Program-made: the position numbers and the translations under genes
Notes under the pieces: model-generated
Databases searched by the model: none
What the model saw: the letters and a program-made list of their open reading frames with translations, nothing else
Told to the model about the DNA's origin: nothing
Shown: piece by piece, positions 7,436-16,762 of the stretch
Layout: each line of letters opens with the position of its first letter
Numbering within the stretch: position 1 is the stretch's first letter
Source: Paenibacillus sp. 1781tsa1
GTDB taxonomy: Bacteria; Bacillota; Bacilli; Paenibacillales; Paenibacillaceae
Length of the DNA stretch: 64,000 bases
Direction: 5' to 3'
NCBI RefSeq assembly: GCF_024159265.1
Contig: NZ_JAMYWY010000001.1
Location: 6,014,001 to 6,078,000 of the forward strand

Positions 7436-10345
7436 CTACAATGTAAATTCAATGGTTTGCAGTTTGGTGATCCCGAGCAATTGTGCAACCGATATGGAGC
7501 TTTCCGGTTGAAATTGATCTCCATGCAGATACGCAAGTATTTCCTGAAATAAGTAGGAGACTTCCGGACGCTTCATTAAGGACAGGTTAGTAAAAGGAAG
7601 TGAGGACACCAGAATCTTGCCCTTCCCTACATTTGCCTCAAATGCATAAGCGAGTCGTTTGGCCCGATGGAAATGGTCCACCACTTCAATCAGCGGCTCC
7701 ACCCCGGGCAGAGTATCCAAACATATCGCCGGTGTACCATTTACAAGATGATACCAATGCCAGTCGGAAGCTCCATCATACGGGAAGGAGCCCAGCAGTG
7801 GTACCTGATCTCTCAAATACATGCCCATCGTTGCACCAGGTTGTGTAGCGAACATGAGGTAATTCCAGAATACAGGCAGATACTTGGTCTCCACTGAATC
7901 ATATAGCCCTTCTGCGATTGGCTGTAGCCAAACACTTCCCCCGTTGACTACATAATCAACAACATTGGGTGTTAGTGACTGAACGATAACCAAGTCGATC
8001 TTTCCATTTTTCAACAACCGGTATCCATCGATGTGATCTACGCGATCATTATGCGCTTCACCCAGGAATGGCTGCAACTCTACAACTGTATTCCAGATCC
8101 GATTCGAACCCGTATGGGACTGATACAAAGGAAACGACCAACCATGCCATACATTGGTTACATGACTTTCCGAATCACCTGACCGCAACTCTGCTTCAAT
8201 CCGAAACGCTGCCGCCCCCTCACGAGGCGCTATAGCAACAATGCTTCCCATTGACATGACGGACCCGCATTGAATATCTCCGGTCCTCCATTCCCCTTCG
8301 GTACGTACCACTTCATCGCTAATCAACTTCCAATGTATGGATACATTTTCAAGCGGAACTTTACCATAGTGAGATATGCGTACATCCACATCAATGGATT
8401 CTCCAGCGTAAAATGTACGCTCCTTGCAGCTTAGCAACACGACCACATCGGAGTTGAATTGCATGAATTCTTCAGGTGTTGTAATGCCTTTGTCGTCCCA
8501 GAATACATCCAGAATACCCGTCGTAGCATGTCCCTGACCCGGAAAATCACGGATATCCAGCAATTGCACGCCCGCAGCATCCGGTGTTCGTCTGATCCGC
8601 TCCATGGCTTCTTTTAAAGAACGTACCAGATGTGTACCGCTGGCTTGTTGATAATGATCCAGATTCGCCATCATTCCTTTGCGAGTAAGCGATTCCTCAA
8701 TGGGTTGCAGCCAGGAGGGACGCAGAATGCCCGTATATTTGGCTCTTTCCTGAGGCCGCACATACATGGTGTACTGTGCATGTTCATGTCCAATTACCGG
8801 ATGCTCTGCAAGTCTGGTAACGGCATGATAGTCCAGCGTGGTATCCGGCACAGCAGAATATGCGGATTCCAGCGGGGGATGCCAGTTTAACGACTGAATA
8901 TAATAATCAGCTTCCCGCCCTTGCGCTGGAAGCTGTCCAAAACCTGTATTGTCCGTATATAACCGGGTCGGGTCCATATCCCTTGCCCTCGATACCAATG
9001 TATTGAGTTCCGGATGGCCATTCGAACCAATGAGTTCATTCCCCATGGAGAACATGACAAATGAAGGATGTCTATGCAGCGACTGGAGCAACCCGTCCAG
9101 TTCTTGTGTCAGATAGGACAATACTTCAGCTGGCGCAGAATGATCCGATTGCTCAAAGAAACGAGACCAATGGGGAAGTTCTGCCTGTACCAGCATGCCC
9201 TCTTCATCAGCCGCCTCCCAGAAAGGCTCCGGCGCGCTCCACCCATGTAGTCGGACATGATTGAAGCCATACGATCTGGCGACTCGAAACTGGTGAATGT
9301 AATGCGCCTTGTCCCAGACGGGATAACCTGTGAGTGGAAAGATGCAGCAATCAACATACCCGCGTAAATAGACAGGCGTTCCATTCAGTTTAAGCTGCTT
9401 ACCATCTGCAACCAAAGAACGTACACCAAATGTTTGCTCTACCTGATCCAGTTCCCGTTCACCATCAAGCAGACGGACAACGGCTCTGTACATTTTGGGA
9501 GATTCATCCGACCATCTGGCAACAGACTTCTCCGCCCCAAGTTCTAATCGCCAATGATCAATTACAGCAATGCTTTCAGTTGTACCTACTGAGCTTAGAT
9601 CAGTTTGCGGTCGAGCTTCCAACTTCACATGACAACTATATCGATCAAGCCATGTGCCATCTGGATGCTGGATATCCACATGTAATTGAACCGCTCTATC
9701 CGATCTACTTGCGGGAGCGCTTACAGTGCAATTCACTAGAATGGTTCCTTGTTCAGCATCGGGTTGAATGCGTAACGTCTCTACTCGGCATGGAGGCAGA
9801 CAGTCCAGATAGACCCCACCGGTGATTCCACCCCAGGCTGTAGCTGTATGCAATGAATGAATATGGCTCCCGGCCAGCGGAAGTTTCATGGTATTATCCA
9901 CGCGGATTTCCACCCGATTTACTTCTCCCTGCTTCACAAGTGAGGTGACATTCCACTTCTGTTGATTCACCAGACTATCCTGCTGCCCGGCGTAATGCCC
10001 ATTAATCCAAAGATTCGTTGTCCAGCGAACTCCTTCCAGTCGAAATACATACTGGCTGCCAAGGTCGTCTGATGGAACATGAACATCCTGAGCATACCAG
10101 GCCATGCCTTCATACTCGCGTATTTTGGTCCAGGTATCGAGTCTTTCGTATTCAGGCTCATCTCCGTATCCTTGCTCTTCCCATGAACCGGGAATCTGAA
10201 TGGTCTCCCATGATGTATTTTCACACTGTGAAGGCGGTAATATCTTTTGTGCAACCTGTTCATCGGGCTCCAGATCCAATCGAAACTGCCATGTTCCATT
10301 TAAGTTCAATGTATGACGTGCCGTACCTATATCAGACAAATTCAT
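7436..10345 (-). CDS. glycoside hydrolase family 2-type enzyme
   Basis: A 969-residue cytoplasmic (no signal peptide) glycoside hydrolase. An N-terminal jelly-roll sugar-binding domain (about 15-190; motifs GSWEEQGYG, RLEGVRWTTNLWING) is followed by an immunoglobulin-like domain, a TIM barrel (about 310-600) and C-terminal beta-rich domains. The barrel holds RGYVDCC, HVRLHGWSAPEPF and FSMGNELIGSNG, the last containing the Asn-Glu pair whose Glu is the expected acid/base. The nucleophile is less clear; GHEHAQY is a candidate. Family members include beta-galactosidases, beta-glucuronidases and mannosidases; specificity cannot be assigned. A GTG-initiated form at 10366 has no ribosome site; ATG at 10345 has AAGGGA about 12 bases upstream and is preferred. 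It would hydrolyse the sugar taken up by the adjacent transporter. Confidence 0.88.
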   Translation of the reverse strand: MNLSDIGTARHTLNLNGTWQFRLDLEPDEQVAQKILPPSQCENTSWETIQIPGSWEEQGYGDEPEYERLDTWTKIREYEGMAWYAQDVHVPSDDLGSQYVFRLEGVRWTTNLWINGHYAGQQDSLVNQQKWNVTSLVKQGEVNRVEIRVDNTMKLPLAGSHIHSLHTATAWGGITGGVYLDCLPPCRVETLRIQPDAEQGTILVNCTVSAPASRSDRAVQLHVDIQHPDGTWLDRYSCHVKLEARPQTDLSSVGTTESIAVIDHWRLELGAEKSVARWSDESPKMYRAVVRLLDGERELDQVEQTFGVRSLVADGKQLKLNGTPVYLRGYVDCCIFPLTGYPVWDKAHYIHQFRVARSYGFNHVRLHGWSAPEPFWEAADEEGMLVQAELPHWSRFFEQSDHSAPAEVLSYLTQELDGLLQSLHRHPSFVMFSMGNELIGSNGHPELNTLVSRARDMDPTRLYTDNTGFGQLPAQGREADYYIQSLNWHPPLESAYSAVPDTTLDYHAVTRLAEHPVIGHEHAQYTMYVRPQERAKYTGILRPSWLQPIEESLTRKGMMANLDHYQQASGTHLVRSLKEAMERIRRTPDAAGVQLLDIRDFPGQGHATTGILDVFWDDKGITTPEEFMQFNSDVVVLLSCKERTFYAGESIDVDVRISHYGKVPLENVSIHWKLISDEVVRTEGEWRTGDIQCGSVMSMGSIVAIAPREGAAAFRIEAELRSGDSESHVTNVWHGWSFPLYQSHTGSNRIWNTVVELQPFLGEAHNDRVDHIDGYRLLKNGKIDLVIVQSLTPNVVDYVVNGGSVWLQPIAEGLYDSVETKYLPVFWNYLMFATQPGATMGMYLRDQVPLLGSFPYDGASDWHWYHLVNGTPAICLDTLPGVEPLIEVVDHFHRAKRLAYAFEANVGKGKILVSSLPFTNLSLMKRPEVSYLFQEILAYLHGDQFQPESSISVAQLLGITKLQTIEFTL

Positions 10346-10470
10346 ATCGTATAACCATCCCTTCACCTGAGTTCTTGTAAAAAAAGTCTATGATGTGGTA
10401 CACTCCGTGACCATTGCTTATCATGGGAAGTGCATGGACAATATGATGAAGCTGAAACATGTCAGTTTGT

Positions 10471-10483
10471 CGAAAACGTTTTA
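10471..10483. promoter_or_regulatory. cre-like operator upstream of the GH2 gene
   Basis: CGAAAACGTTTTA, about 125 bp upstream of the GH2 start, the same 13-mer as at 7364. It supports coordinated control of hydrolase and transporter. Confidence 0.55.
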
Positions 10484-10518
10484 TTTTATAAGCATGGGCA
10501 AGGCCCATCACTTCGTAC

Positions 10519-12117
10519 TCATTCCTCGTTTAGATCAGCAGCCGATGCTTTGGACGAAGATTGGGTTCTGGCCTGTTTGTAAGCGGAAGGGGATTCCCCT
10601 ACATATTTCTTGAACTTACCGTGGAAGTAGTCCACATTCGCATACCCCACTCTCGCTGCGACCTGATGGACCTTTAGTCCTTCGTCCAGCAATTCCTTGG
10701 CCTTTTCCATACGAACCTTGTCCAGAAATGCATTGAAATACTCTCCAGTATGATTCTTGAACAACTTACCCAAGTAACTGCTGTTATAGTTAAACACTTC
10801 AGCAAGTACCTCCAGCTTGAGATTTTCGCCAGGGTTACGTTGGATAAATTCAATCATCTGTTTCAATACAGTATCTTTGCTTCCGCCACCCATACGTTGA
10901 ATAAGCCGATTAAAATGTTCTGCTGCCATGATTTTGAGATCTGACATCGTAAATTGATGATAGACTTCATTAATCAAAACCGAATGTTCCTGCATAATGG
11001 AGTGCATATGTTGATTCGTGGCTGCAAGCTTGTTGAACGCTAGGGAGAACACCTGTGAGAAGGCCGTTTTGATGGCTTGCTCTGTTCGGTGATAGGGGAC
11101 CAAGCGCTCTTCCATCTCACCCAGTACCCGCATAACTGACTCGCTGCTACGGATGTCTAACGCATAATACAGCTTGTCCGCGAGTTCGTCCTCAACGGGC
11201 TCATGTGCTCCGTCCACAGCTTCAACTCCTGGCTTACAAACGTCTTCGCCTTCGCTACCTTCAGTCCACAGCATGATGCGTTTCTCCGTGAACAAGAAGC
11301 GTTCACCGAGTATACGATTCGCCTGCGTGTATGACCGCGCAATTTCAGAAGTGGAATGTACAGGTTCACCTGCAGCACCGTACATGTGAACCTCCCATTC
11401 TCCCAGAAGTCCTTGCAGCTCATCATAAAGAGTTCTTGCGGATGACTCGGATGTGATAGTTTCCTTGCTTAACAACCCCAGACCGGAATGGAACGAAAAT
11501 ACGATACCTCGGTCTTTCTGGTCAAATGCTTCAATCAGTTTGCGTTTCATGACACTTCCCCGTTGCAGGTCGGGGGCCGCATGCATCTCAAGCAGAATAA
11601 TCTGATAGTGAGGCCAGTGCAGCCCCAGGCTATCTTCTTCCATGCTGCCCGCACCTTCCAAACTGTCAAAGAGCAAAGCCTCAATCTGGTGCTCCAGATA
11701 GACAGTATCTTCACCAGCTTGACGTGCCATTGTCTCCCGTTCACGGGTCAGGATCGTAGCAATCCGCTCCAGTTCACTAATCATCTCATCTTCATCCACC
11801 GGTTTGAGCAGATAACCGTCCACACCAAAACTGATGGCTTTCTTGGCATAATCAAAATCGGCATAACCGCTCAATATTAAAAAGTGCGAATCTGGATGAT
11901 TCCGGCGAACTTCTTCAATCACATCCAGCCCGGTCATACCGGGCATGCGAATATCAATAATCGTCAGATCAGGCTCCAATTCCTCAAACCGGGAGATGGC
12001 CTCACGCCCGCTGGCAGCTGTAGCGATGACCTGGAATCCGTATTTTTCCCAATCGATAATGGTTGTCAGTCCCTCACGTATGCTCGGTTCGTCATCCACC
12101 AAAAACACTTTATACAT
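10519..12117 (-). CDS. YesN-type response regulator with AraC DNA-binding domain
   Basis: A 532-residue regulator. The N-terminal receiver domain (about 1-120) has the acidic cluster FLVDDE, the phosphoacceptor Asp in DIRMPG and the conserved Lys in LLKPVD. A long middle region follows, then a C-terminal AraC-type double helix-turn-helix (about 430-520; NSSYLGKLFK and VGYANVDYFHGKFKKY). It is translationally coupled to the sensor kinase: its ATG at 12117 overlaps the kinase stop by 8 bases and is preceded by AGGAGGGG. A longer upstream frame lacks a ribosome site. It most likely activates the downstream GH2 and ABC importer genes on sugar sensing. Confidence 0.93.
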   Translation of the reverse strand: MYKVFLVDDEPSIREGLTTIIDWEKYGFQVIATAASGREAISRFEELEPDLTIIDIRMPGMTGLDVIEEVRRNHPDSHFLILSGYADFDYAKKAISFGVDGYLLKPVDEDEMISELERIATILTRERETMARQAGEDTVYLEHQIEALLFDSLEGAGSMEEDSLGLHWPHYQIILLEMHAAPDLQRGSVMKRKLIEAFDQKDRGIVFSFHSGLGLLSKETITSESSARTLYDELQGLLGEWEVHMYGAAGEPVHSTSEIARSYTQANRILGERFLFTEKRIMLWTEGSEGEDVCKPGVEAVDGAHEPVEDELADKLYYALDIRSSESVMRVLGEMEERLVPYHRTEQAIKTAFSQVFSLAFNKLAATNQHMHSIMQEHSVLINEVYHQFTMSDLKIMAAEHFNRLIQRMGGGSKDTVLKQMIEFIQRNPGENLKLEVLAEVFNYNSSYLGKLFKNHTGEYFNAFLDKVRMEKAKELLDEGLKVHQVAARVGYANVDYFHGKFKKYVGESPSAYKQARTQSSSKASAADLNEE

Positions 12118-13900
12118 GTTGGTCCCCTCCTGCTGGCAAAGTGAAAGAAACCTCTGTTCCTTCCCCATATACACTCTTAATCTGCAATCCATATGGCTCC
12201 CCGTACGTCAATGTTAAGCGTTGATGTACATTACGCATGCCGATCCGGCTCTTCTCCTGTTCCTCTGGTCCACAGATAAACTGCATCACCTCAGCCAGTC
12301 GTTCTGCCGTTATGCCTGCACCATTATCATCCACACGGATCTGCACAATGTTCTCTACTAAACGAATACTTATATGAACACGGACTGTACCCTCTTTGTT
12401 CTCCAGACCATGGACAATCGCATTCTCAACCAAAGGTTGAATAATTAAAGGCGGAATGTACATCTTCTCCACCTCGGGATCGATATCGATCTGGAATGCA
12501 AGGCGATCGCCGTAACGGAATTTCTGAATTTCCAAATAGGAACGTACCATTTCTAGTTCAGCCCGGAATGTTGTTTTCCCACTGCCAATCTCAAGACTCT
12601 TGCGCATCAGCTTGCCCAGCAACCTGACGATGTTGGCAATCTCTGCTTCACCCTTAATATGCGCTTTCATCCGAATGGACTCTAGTGCATTAAACAAGAA
12701 ATGTGGATTGATCTGGCTCGCCATCATTTTCAGTTTAATCTCTTTTTGGGCGATTTCCAATTGATTGTTCTGTTCTGTCGCTTCTACCACCTGTGTCATG
12801 AGTTCATTGATACTTTTCACCATATAGTTGAACTGGCGCGACAATTGTCCAATCTCATCGTTTCCATCAATCCGCGAAGTCACGTTCAGGTCACCTAATG
12901 CCAGCTTGTTGAGGTGTTTACTCAGCCGGAGCAATCGGTTCGAAGTGAGGAACGAGATGATATATACGAATAATAAGGCAATAACGAGCACAAGGATAAT
13001 GAAAATCATACCGATCATGCTGACTCTGTTGGCATCCTTGACTATATTTTTGGTGGCAAAAACTGAAATAACCTTCAGGCTGTTCATACTCGACCCAGGG
13101 CCCAACTCATCAATCACAATATTGGAAGGCTCACCGCGAAAATCAGCTTCAATGGTGCCTTTGGCCTGATTCTGCAGATCAACGCCAAAATCAAGCTCGT
13201 CCAGCGTTTTCCCTACCAGTTCGGTATTCTTGGCTGCAACCACATAACCCTGCTCGTCCGTAATCATCGTCTCGAACTGTTCCTGACGGAGCAATCCATT
13301 CAGCTCATCCTGATTGATCACAATCATCAATACGCCCTCGGTCCGATATTCGGCAAAAGGTACTTTGCGCACTAAGCTGAGCTTGTGTACAGGATTATCT
13401 TCCTTGTCCGGAATGTAGAACCACCCGATGCTGGTTGTTTTCAATGCCTGTTGGTACCAGTAGCTCTCTTCCGTCTGCTTGTCTACTGGGATGAATTCGA
13501 GGTTGTTGATCAATGTTGGGTTAGTTGAGTAAAAACGAATGCCGGCTATCTCACGGTACAAACGCCTGTACTCCTGAAAATCTTTGTATGCAAGATAAGC
13601 CGAGGTTAGCTCGACAACACTCTTGTACCGTTTATTCACGATCTCCTTGAGATCCGCATTAAACATTAAAAGATTGGATATATCCGTGGGTACACGCAGC
13701 ATAGTCGCCGTCTGGCTCTTGATCTTGTCCACATTGATGATCGTCTGCCCTATCGCATTGTCCAGAGCTTGCTGGCGAAAATAGCTGGTCACAGCAAGAC
13801 CAACAATTAATACCGGAATCATGACAACAAGTACATAGGAAATGAGCAATTTATGCTTTAATTTGAGATTATTGGTGGTTCGTATTAGCCTTTTAAACAT
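12110..13900 (-). CDS. YesM-type sensor histidine kinase
   Basis: A 596-residue membrane kinase: transmembrane helix at about 15-37, a large extracellular sensor region, a second helix near 290-315, a HAMP linker, then His_kinase and HATPase_c domains. The phosphoacceptor His is in QINPHFLFNALESI, and the ATP-binding N-box is QPLVENAIVHG. The start is at ATG 13900, five bases after GGAAGGTG; the longer frame at 13918 has no ribosome site. It is the partner of the regulator at 10519-12117. Kinases of this type often sense sugars, directly or through binding lipoproteins. Confidence 0.93.
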   Translation of the reverse strand: MFKRLIRTTNNLKLKHKLLISYVLVVMIPVLIVGLAVTSYFRQQALDNAIGQTIINVDKIKSQTATMLRVPTDISNLLMFNADLKEIVNKRYKSVVELTSAYLAYKDFQEYRRLYREIAGIRFYSTNPTLINNLEFIPVDKQTEESYWYQQALKTTSIGWFYIPDKEDNPVHKLSLVRKVPFAEYRTEGVLMIVINQDELNGLLRQEQFETMITDEQGYVVAAKNTELVGKTLDELDFGVDLQNQAKGTIEADFRGEPSNIVIDELGPGSSMNSLKVISVFATKNIVKDANRVSMIGMIFIILVLVIALLFVYIISFLTSNRLLRLSKHLNKLALGDLNVTSRIDGNDEIGQLSRQFNYMVKSINELMTQVVEATEQNNQLEIAQKEIKLKMMASQINPHFLFNALESIRMKAHIKGEAEIANIVRLLGKLMRKSLEIGSGKTTFRAELEMVRSYLEIQKFRYGDRLAFQIDIDPEVEKMYIPPLIIQPLVENAIVHGLENKEGTVRVHISIRLVENIVQIRVDDNGAGITAERLAEVMQFICGPEEQEKSRIGMRNVHQRLTLTYGEPYGLQIKSVYGEGTEVSFTLPAGGDQHV

Positions 13901-13921
13901 GTCTGCACCTTCCGTCATCTG

Positions 13922-13935
13922 TATAAGCGCTTACA
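13922..13935 (-). promoter_or_regulatory. candidate cre site just upstream of yesM-type gene
   Basis: TGTAAGCGCTTATA on the minus strand differs from the cre consensus (TGWNANCGNTNWCA) at one position and lies 22 bases before the kinase start codon. It could mediate carbon catabolite repression of the two-component system. Confidence 0.5.
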
Positions 13936-14022
13936 TATAAAGAGCAGGATCAGGATGTTCTGTCCTCTGAATTAATCATACCACATAACCGCCAGAATTC
14001 GGATTTCATTGCATAACCTCTA

Positions 14023-14049
14023 ACAAAAGAAGCCGCCATTAACATGGCG
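14023..14049 (-). terminator. weak terminator after the MFS gene
   Basis: Stem CGCCAT/ATGGCG followed on the minus strand by GCTTCTTTTG, just past the stop of the MFS gene. Confidence 0.5.
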
Positions 14050-14084
14050 ACCGGGCTTACCGAATCATTAATGCTGACAGAAGT

Positions 14085-15263
14085 TTAGTGACTCCTAGAT
14101 GGGCGAAATCCATATCTTTTGGCACGCCATGCAACAATTAAAGCCACCAATGTTAAAGCCAAGATGGCCCAGTTAAATGACGCAGCTCCCCATTGATTCA
14201 GAAGAACACCTCCCGCCATTCCCCCAAGGGCAATAGCCAGATTCCAAACGGTTGTATTCATCGGCATGACGAGATCCACACCTTGTTCGCCCGTAGCTTG
14301 AGCAAGTCCGGTCTGCAACAGGGTCGCCGCACCTCCAAATGTCAGACCCCACAGCGCAACAGAACCGAAGACGACAACAACATGCTCACTCCAAAGACCT
14401 AATACAAGGGAAATCAAAGCAAAGCCCGCAAGACTCATGAGAACCAGCATACGCAACCACCGATCAATGAAAATACCGGTAATCCAGATGCCCACCAATG
14501 CCATCAGACCAAATACAAGTAAAATGAGTCCAACCTTGGATTCCAAACCGACATCGGCGAGAAAAGGAGCAATATACGTGTATAAAATATTATGAGCCAA
14601 CATCCAGGCCAAAACGACATTTAAAATGGGAATTACACCGGGGGTGAACAGGACTTGCATGACAGAGATACGCTTATCTGCTGACTGCCCCAAGTAGTCG
14701 GGTACTTTCCAGAGCACCCAGAAAATCAGTATAAACGCCAGCAATGACATCAGCCAGAACACCGAGCGCCAACCCATAAATGAACCAAGCAGCGTACCTG
14801 CCGGAACACCAAATGATAAGGCAATCGGCGTGCCAATCATAGCCACAGCCATGCCCCTTCCCTTGAGATGCTCAGGTACCATACGTAATGCATAACCACC
14901 AATTAGGCCCCAGGAGACACCAGCTGCAACACCGGCCAAGAAACGAGCGAAAAGTGTCAACACGTAGTTTGACGAGAGGGCAGTAATGGTGTTGAAGACA
15001 AGAAAACCGATAATAGACAGAAGTAAAAGCGGACGACGACGCCAGCCCTTTGTCAGCACCGCCACAGGTATGGCAGCAACCAGCGACCCAACAGCATAAA
15101 AGGTGACAAGCTGCCCCGCCCCTGCCTCAGAGATCTGCAACCCTTCTTTAATTTGCGGCAGCAAACCCGCAGGAAGTGTTTCGGTCATAATGGCTATGAA
15201 ACCCGCCATAGCCAGGGCCAGCAACCCCAACCACGGAAAACGATGAGAAGATATATCCGACAT
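14085..15263 (-). CDS. MFS transporter of the DHA1 (AraJ-like efflux) group
   Basis: A 392-residue protein with about 12 hydrophobic helices. The helix-1 region reads FIAIMTETLPAGLLPQI and the loop 2-3 motif is KGWRRRPLLL, as in drug or sugar efflux DHA1 members. It would export a small molecule by proton antiport. The start at 15263 has AAGGAG eight bases upstream; the longer frame to 15296 lacks one. It is divergent from the TetR-family regulator at 15406, with two GGATCGAT-containing sites in the 142-bp gap, so that regulator probably represses it. Substrate unknown. Confidence 0.88.
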   Translation of the reverse strand: MSDISSHRFPWLGLLALAMAGFIAIMTETLPAGLLPQIKEGLQISEAGAGQLVTFYAVGSLVAAIPVAVLTKGWRRRPLLLLSIIGFLVFNTITALSSNYVLTLFARFLAGVAAGVSWGLIGGYALRMVPEHLKGRGMAVAMIGTPIALSFGVPAGTLLGSFMGWRSVFWLMSLLAFILIFWVLWKVPDYLGQSADKRISVMQVLFTPGVIPILNVVLAWMLAHNILYTYIAPFLADVGLESKVGLILLVFGLMALVGIWITGIFIDRWLRMLVLMSLAGFALISLVLGLWSEHVVVVFGSVALWGLTFGGAATLLQTGLAQATGEQGVDLVMPMNTTVWNLAIALGGMAGGVLLNQWGAASFNWAILALTLVALIVAWRAKRYGFRPSRSH

Positions 15264-15307
15264 CTGTGCAGCTCCTTTTAAGGTAATGTAGAACAAGCAA
15301 TCGAATT

Positions 15308-15375
15308 ATGGATCGATCAATCCTTATATTATTCAGACTGTCTCACCTTGTCAATGACTTTTGGATCGATTAGTA
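15308..15375. promoter_or_regulatory. candidate TetR operators between divergent MFS and TetR genes
   Basis: TGGATCGATCA (15309-15319) and TGGATCGATTA (15362-15372) are near-identical direct repeats with the palindromic core ATCGAT. The second sits immediately upstream of a TATAAT at 15376-15381 that can serve the tetR gene. The arrangement fits autorepression plus MFS repression. Confidence 0.5.
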
Positions 15376-15405
15376 TATAATTAAGATAAAAAGGGGGGAT
15401 CTCTT

Positions 15406-16017
15406 ATGGCAAGAACGGGACGTCCACGCATTTTTGATCGGGATGAAGCTCTATTACAAGCGATGATGCTCTTTTGGGAGCAAGGTTTCGAGGCCACTTC
15501 ATTACTTCAGCTTCGAGCAGCCATGGGGGATATTTCAGCAGCCAGCTTCTATGCAGCCTTTGAATCCAAAGAAGCGCTGTATAAAGAAGTGGTAGAACGA
15601 TATATGGGAACGTTTGGACGTGTGACGGAAAGTTTCTCGGATCTCACGCTGTCACCAAGAGAAGCGATTGAAACAACATTAAGAAGTACCGCAGAAATGC
15701 AAACAGACAGCACACATCCATCTGGCTGTTTAATTGTGCTGTCAGCTAGCACATGTTCTTCCAGAAACAATCATATCCGTGACATTGCGGCTGAGAAAAG
15801 AAAGCTAACTCGTAACCGCCTGCAAGATTGCATCCAGCGTGCTGTGGATGTCGGTGAAATTCCTGCTTCTACGAATGTAGCCATGCTAACCACCGTATTT
15901 GATACCTTTATGCAAGGCATCTCTACACAAGCCCGCGACGGCGTTCCATTTGCAACGATCGATCAGGCTATCACGGAATTCATGGGCATCTGGAACCTTG
16001 TTCAACATTCAGCCTGA
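15406..16017 (+). CDS. TetR/AcrR family transcriptional regulator
   Basis: A 203-residue regulator. The N-terminal helix-turn-helix lies at about 20-50 (ATSLLQLRAAMG then SAASFYAAFESKEALYKEVV), and the rest is an all-helical ligand-binding domain. The start ATG follows AAGGGGGG by seven bases. It is divergent from the MFS efflux gene, the usual arrangement for a drug- or metabolite-sensing repressor of its neighbour. The inducer is unknown. Confidence 0.9.
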   Translation: MARTGRPRIFDRDEALLQAMMLFWEQGFEATSLLQLRAAMGDISAASFYAAFESKEALYKEVVERYMGTFGRVTESFSDLTLSPREAIETTLRSTAEMQTDSTHPSGCLIVLSASTCSSRNNHIRDIAAEKRKLTRNRLQDCIQRAVDVGEIPASTNVAMLTTVFDTFMQGISTQARDGVPFATIDQAITEFMGIWNLVQHSA

Positions 16018-16039
16018 CTACCTACGAACTGTTGAGGGG

Positions 16040-16079
16040 TAAAAAAGCAAAAAAGGCACTCCCACGATTGGAAGTGCCT
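16040..16079 (-). terminator. intrinsic terminator after the OsmC-like gene
   Basis: Stem AGGCACT/AGTGCCT with two further internal pairs is followed on the minus strand by TTTTTTGCTTTTTT. It serves the minus-strand OsmC-like gene and may also block convergent tetR transcripts. Confidence 0.85.
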
Positions 16080-16107
16080 GCTCAGTATAAAATTTGTGCG
16101 CGTGCTG

Positions 16108-16530
16108 TTAAGGACGAGGTGTGCTTACCCCGTTCAGGATCAGCTTCGGATGAATATCGGCGTTCAGCGAAGCGGAGACTGCACAATATTTCTCTTCTGC
16201 CATCTGGATCGCTTTCCAGATGCGATAATCCGGGATATCGCCATCGACTTTGAAGATCAGATCAATGGATGTGAAGCCTTTAGGCATCTCTTCGCTGCGT
16301 GTACCCTGCGCTTCAATCTCAATCGACTCAATTTTGTCCAGGAAAGCGTCCAGAATCATTGTAATATCGATTCCCATACAGCCGCCGAGACCAGCCAGTA
16401 ACAATTCCATCGGGGTCGCACCCTTGCTGTCACCACCATAAGCAGCAGTGGCATCCATGCCAACCGCGTAGCCAGACGGTCCTTCGGAAGTAAACGCGCG
16501 TTTGCCTTTCCATACGGTTGTTACATTCAT
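16108..16530 (-). CDS. OsmC/Ohr-family peroxiredoxin-like protein
   Basis: A 140-residue OsmC-fold protein. The segment GATPMELLLAGLGGCMGIDI carries the family's conserved first catalytic cysteine region; a second Cys lies near residue 112 (EEKYCAVSASL). Such proteins reduce organic hydroperoxides using two cysteines. It is closest in appearance to the YhfA-like branch rather than classical Ohr. The start at 16530 has AAGGA eight bases upstream; a longer form at 16551 lacks a good site. Confidence 0.85.
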   Translation of the reverse strand: MNVTTVWKGKRAFTSEGPSGYAVGMDATAAYGGDSKGATPMELLLAGLGGCMGIDITMILDAFLDKIESIEIEAQGTRSEEMPKGFTSIDLIFKVDGDIPDYRIWKAIQMAEEKYCAVSASLNADIHPKLILNGVSTPRP

Positions 16531-16599
16531 GATGTTATCCTTCTTTCTCACAATAGTTTACGATTTGCAGAACTCCGTTCCGGGTACGGCTCGTTCTTC

Positions 16600-16670
16600 C
16601 GATCGCTGTTGTCTCCAAATATTTTTAATTTATATTCACAAAGGACAATATTCGGAGACAAAGGCGAGCG
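16600..16670. repeat. imperfect inverted repeat, 24-bp arms
   Basis: Arms at 16600-16623 and 16647-16670 match at about 20 of 24 positions (shared block TTGTCTCC.AATATT) around a 23-base AT-rich loop. No T-run follows. It lies between the OsmC gene and the end of the amino-acid ABC operon and looks like a small dispersed palindromic element. The rest of the gap holds nothing clear. Confidence 0.55.
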
Positions 16671-16762
16671 CTACGCTTCTTCAGAATCGATTCCGTCCCC
16701 TTCACTCAGCAGCTTATCGCTATAATCGATCGTATCAATCAGTATAAATTGTAGTAATGTAA

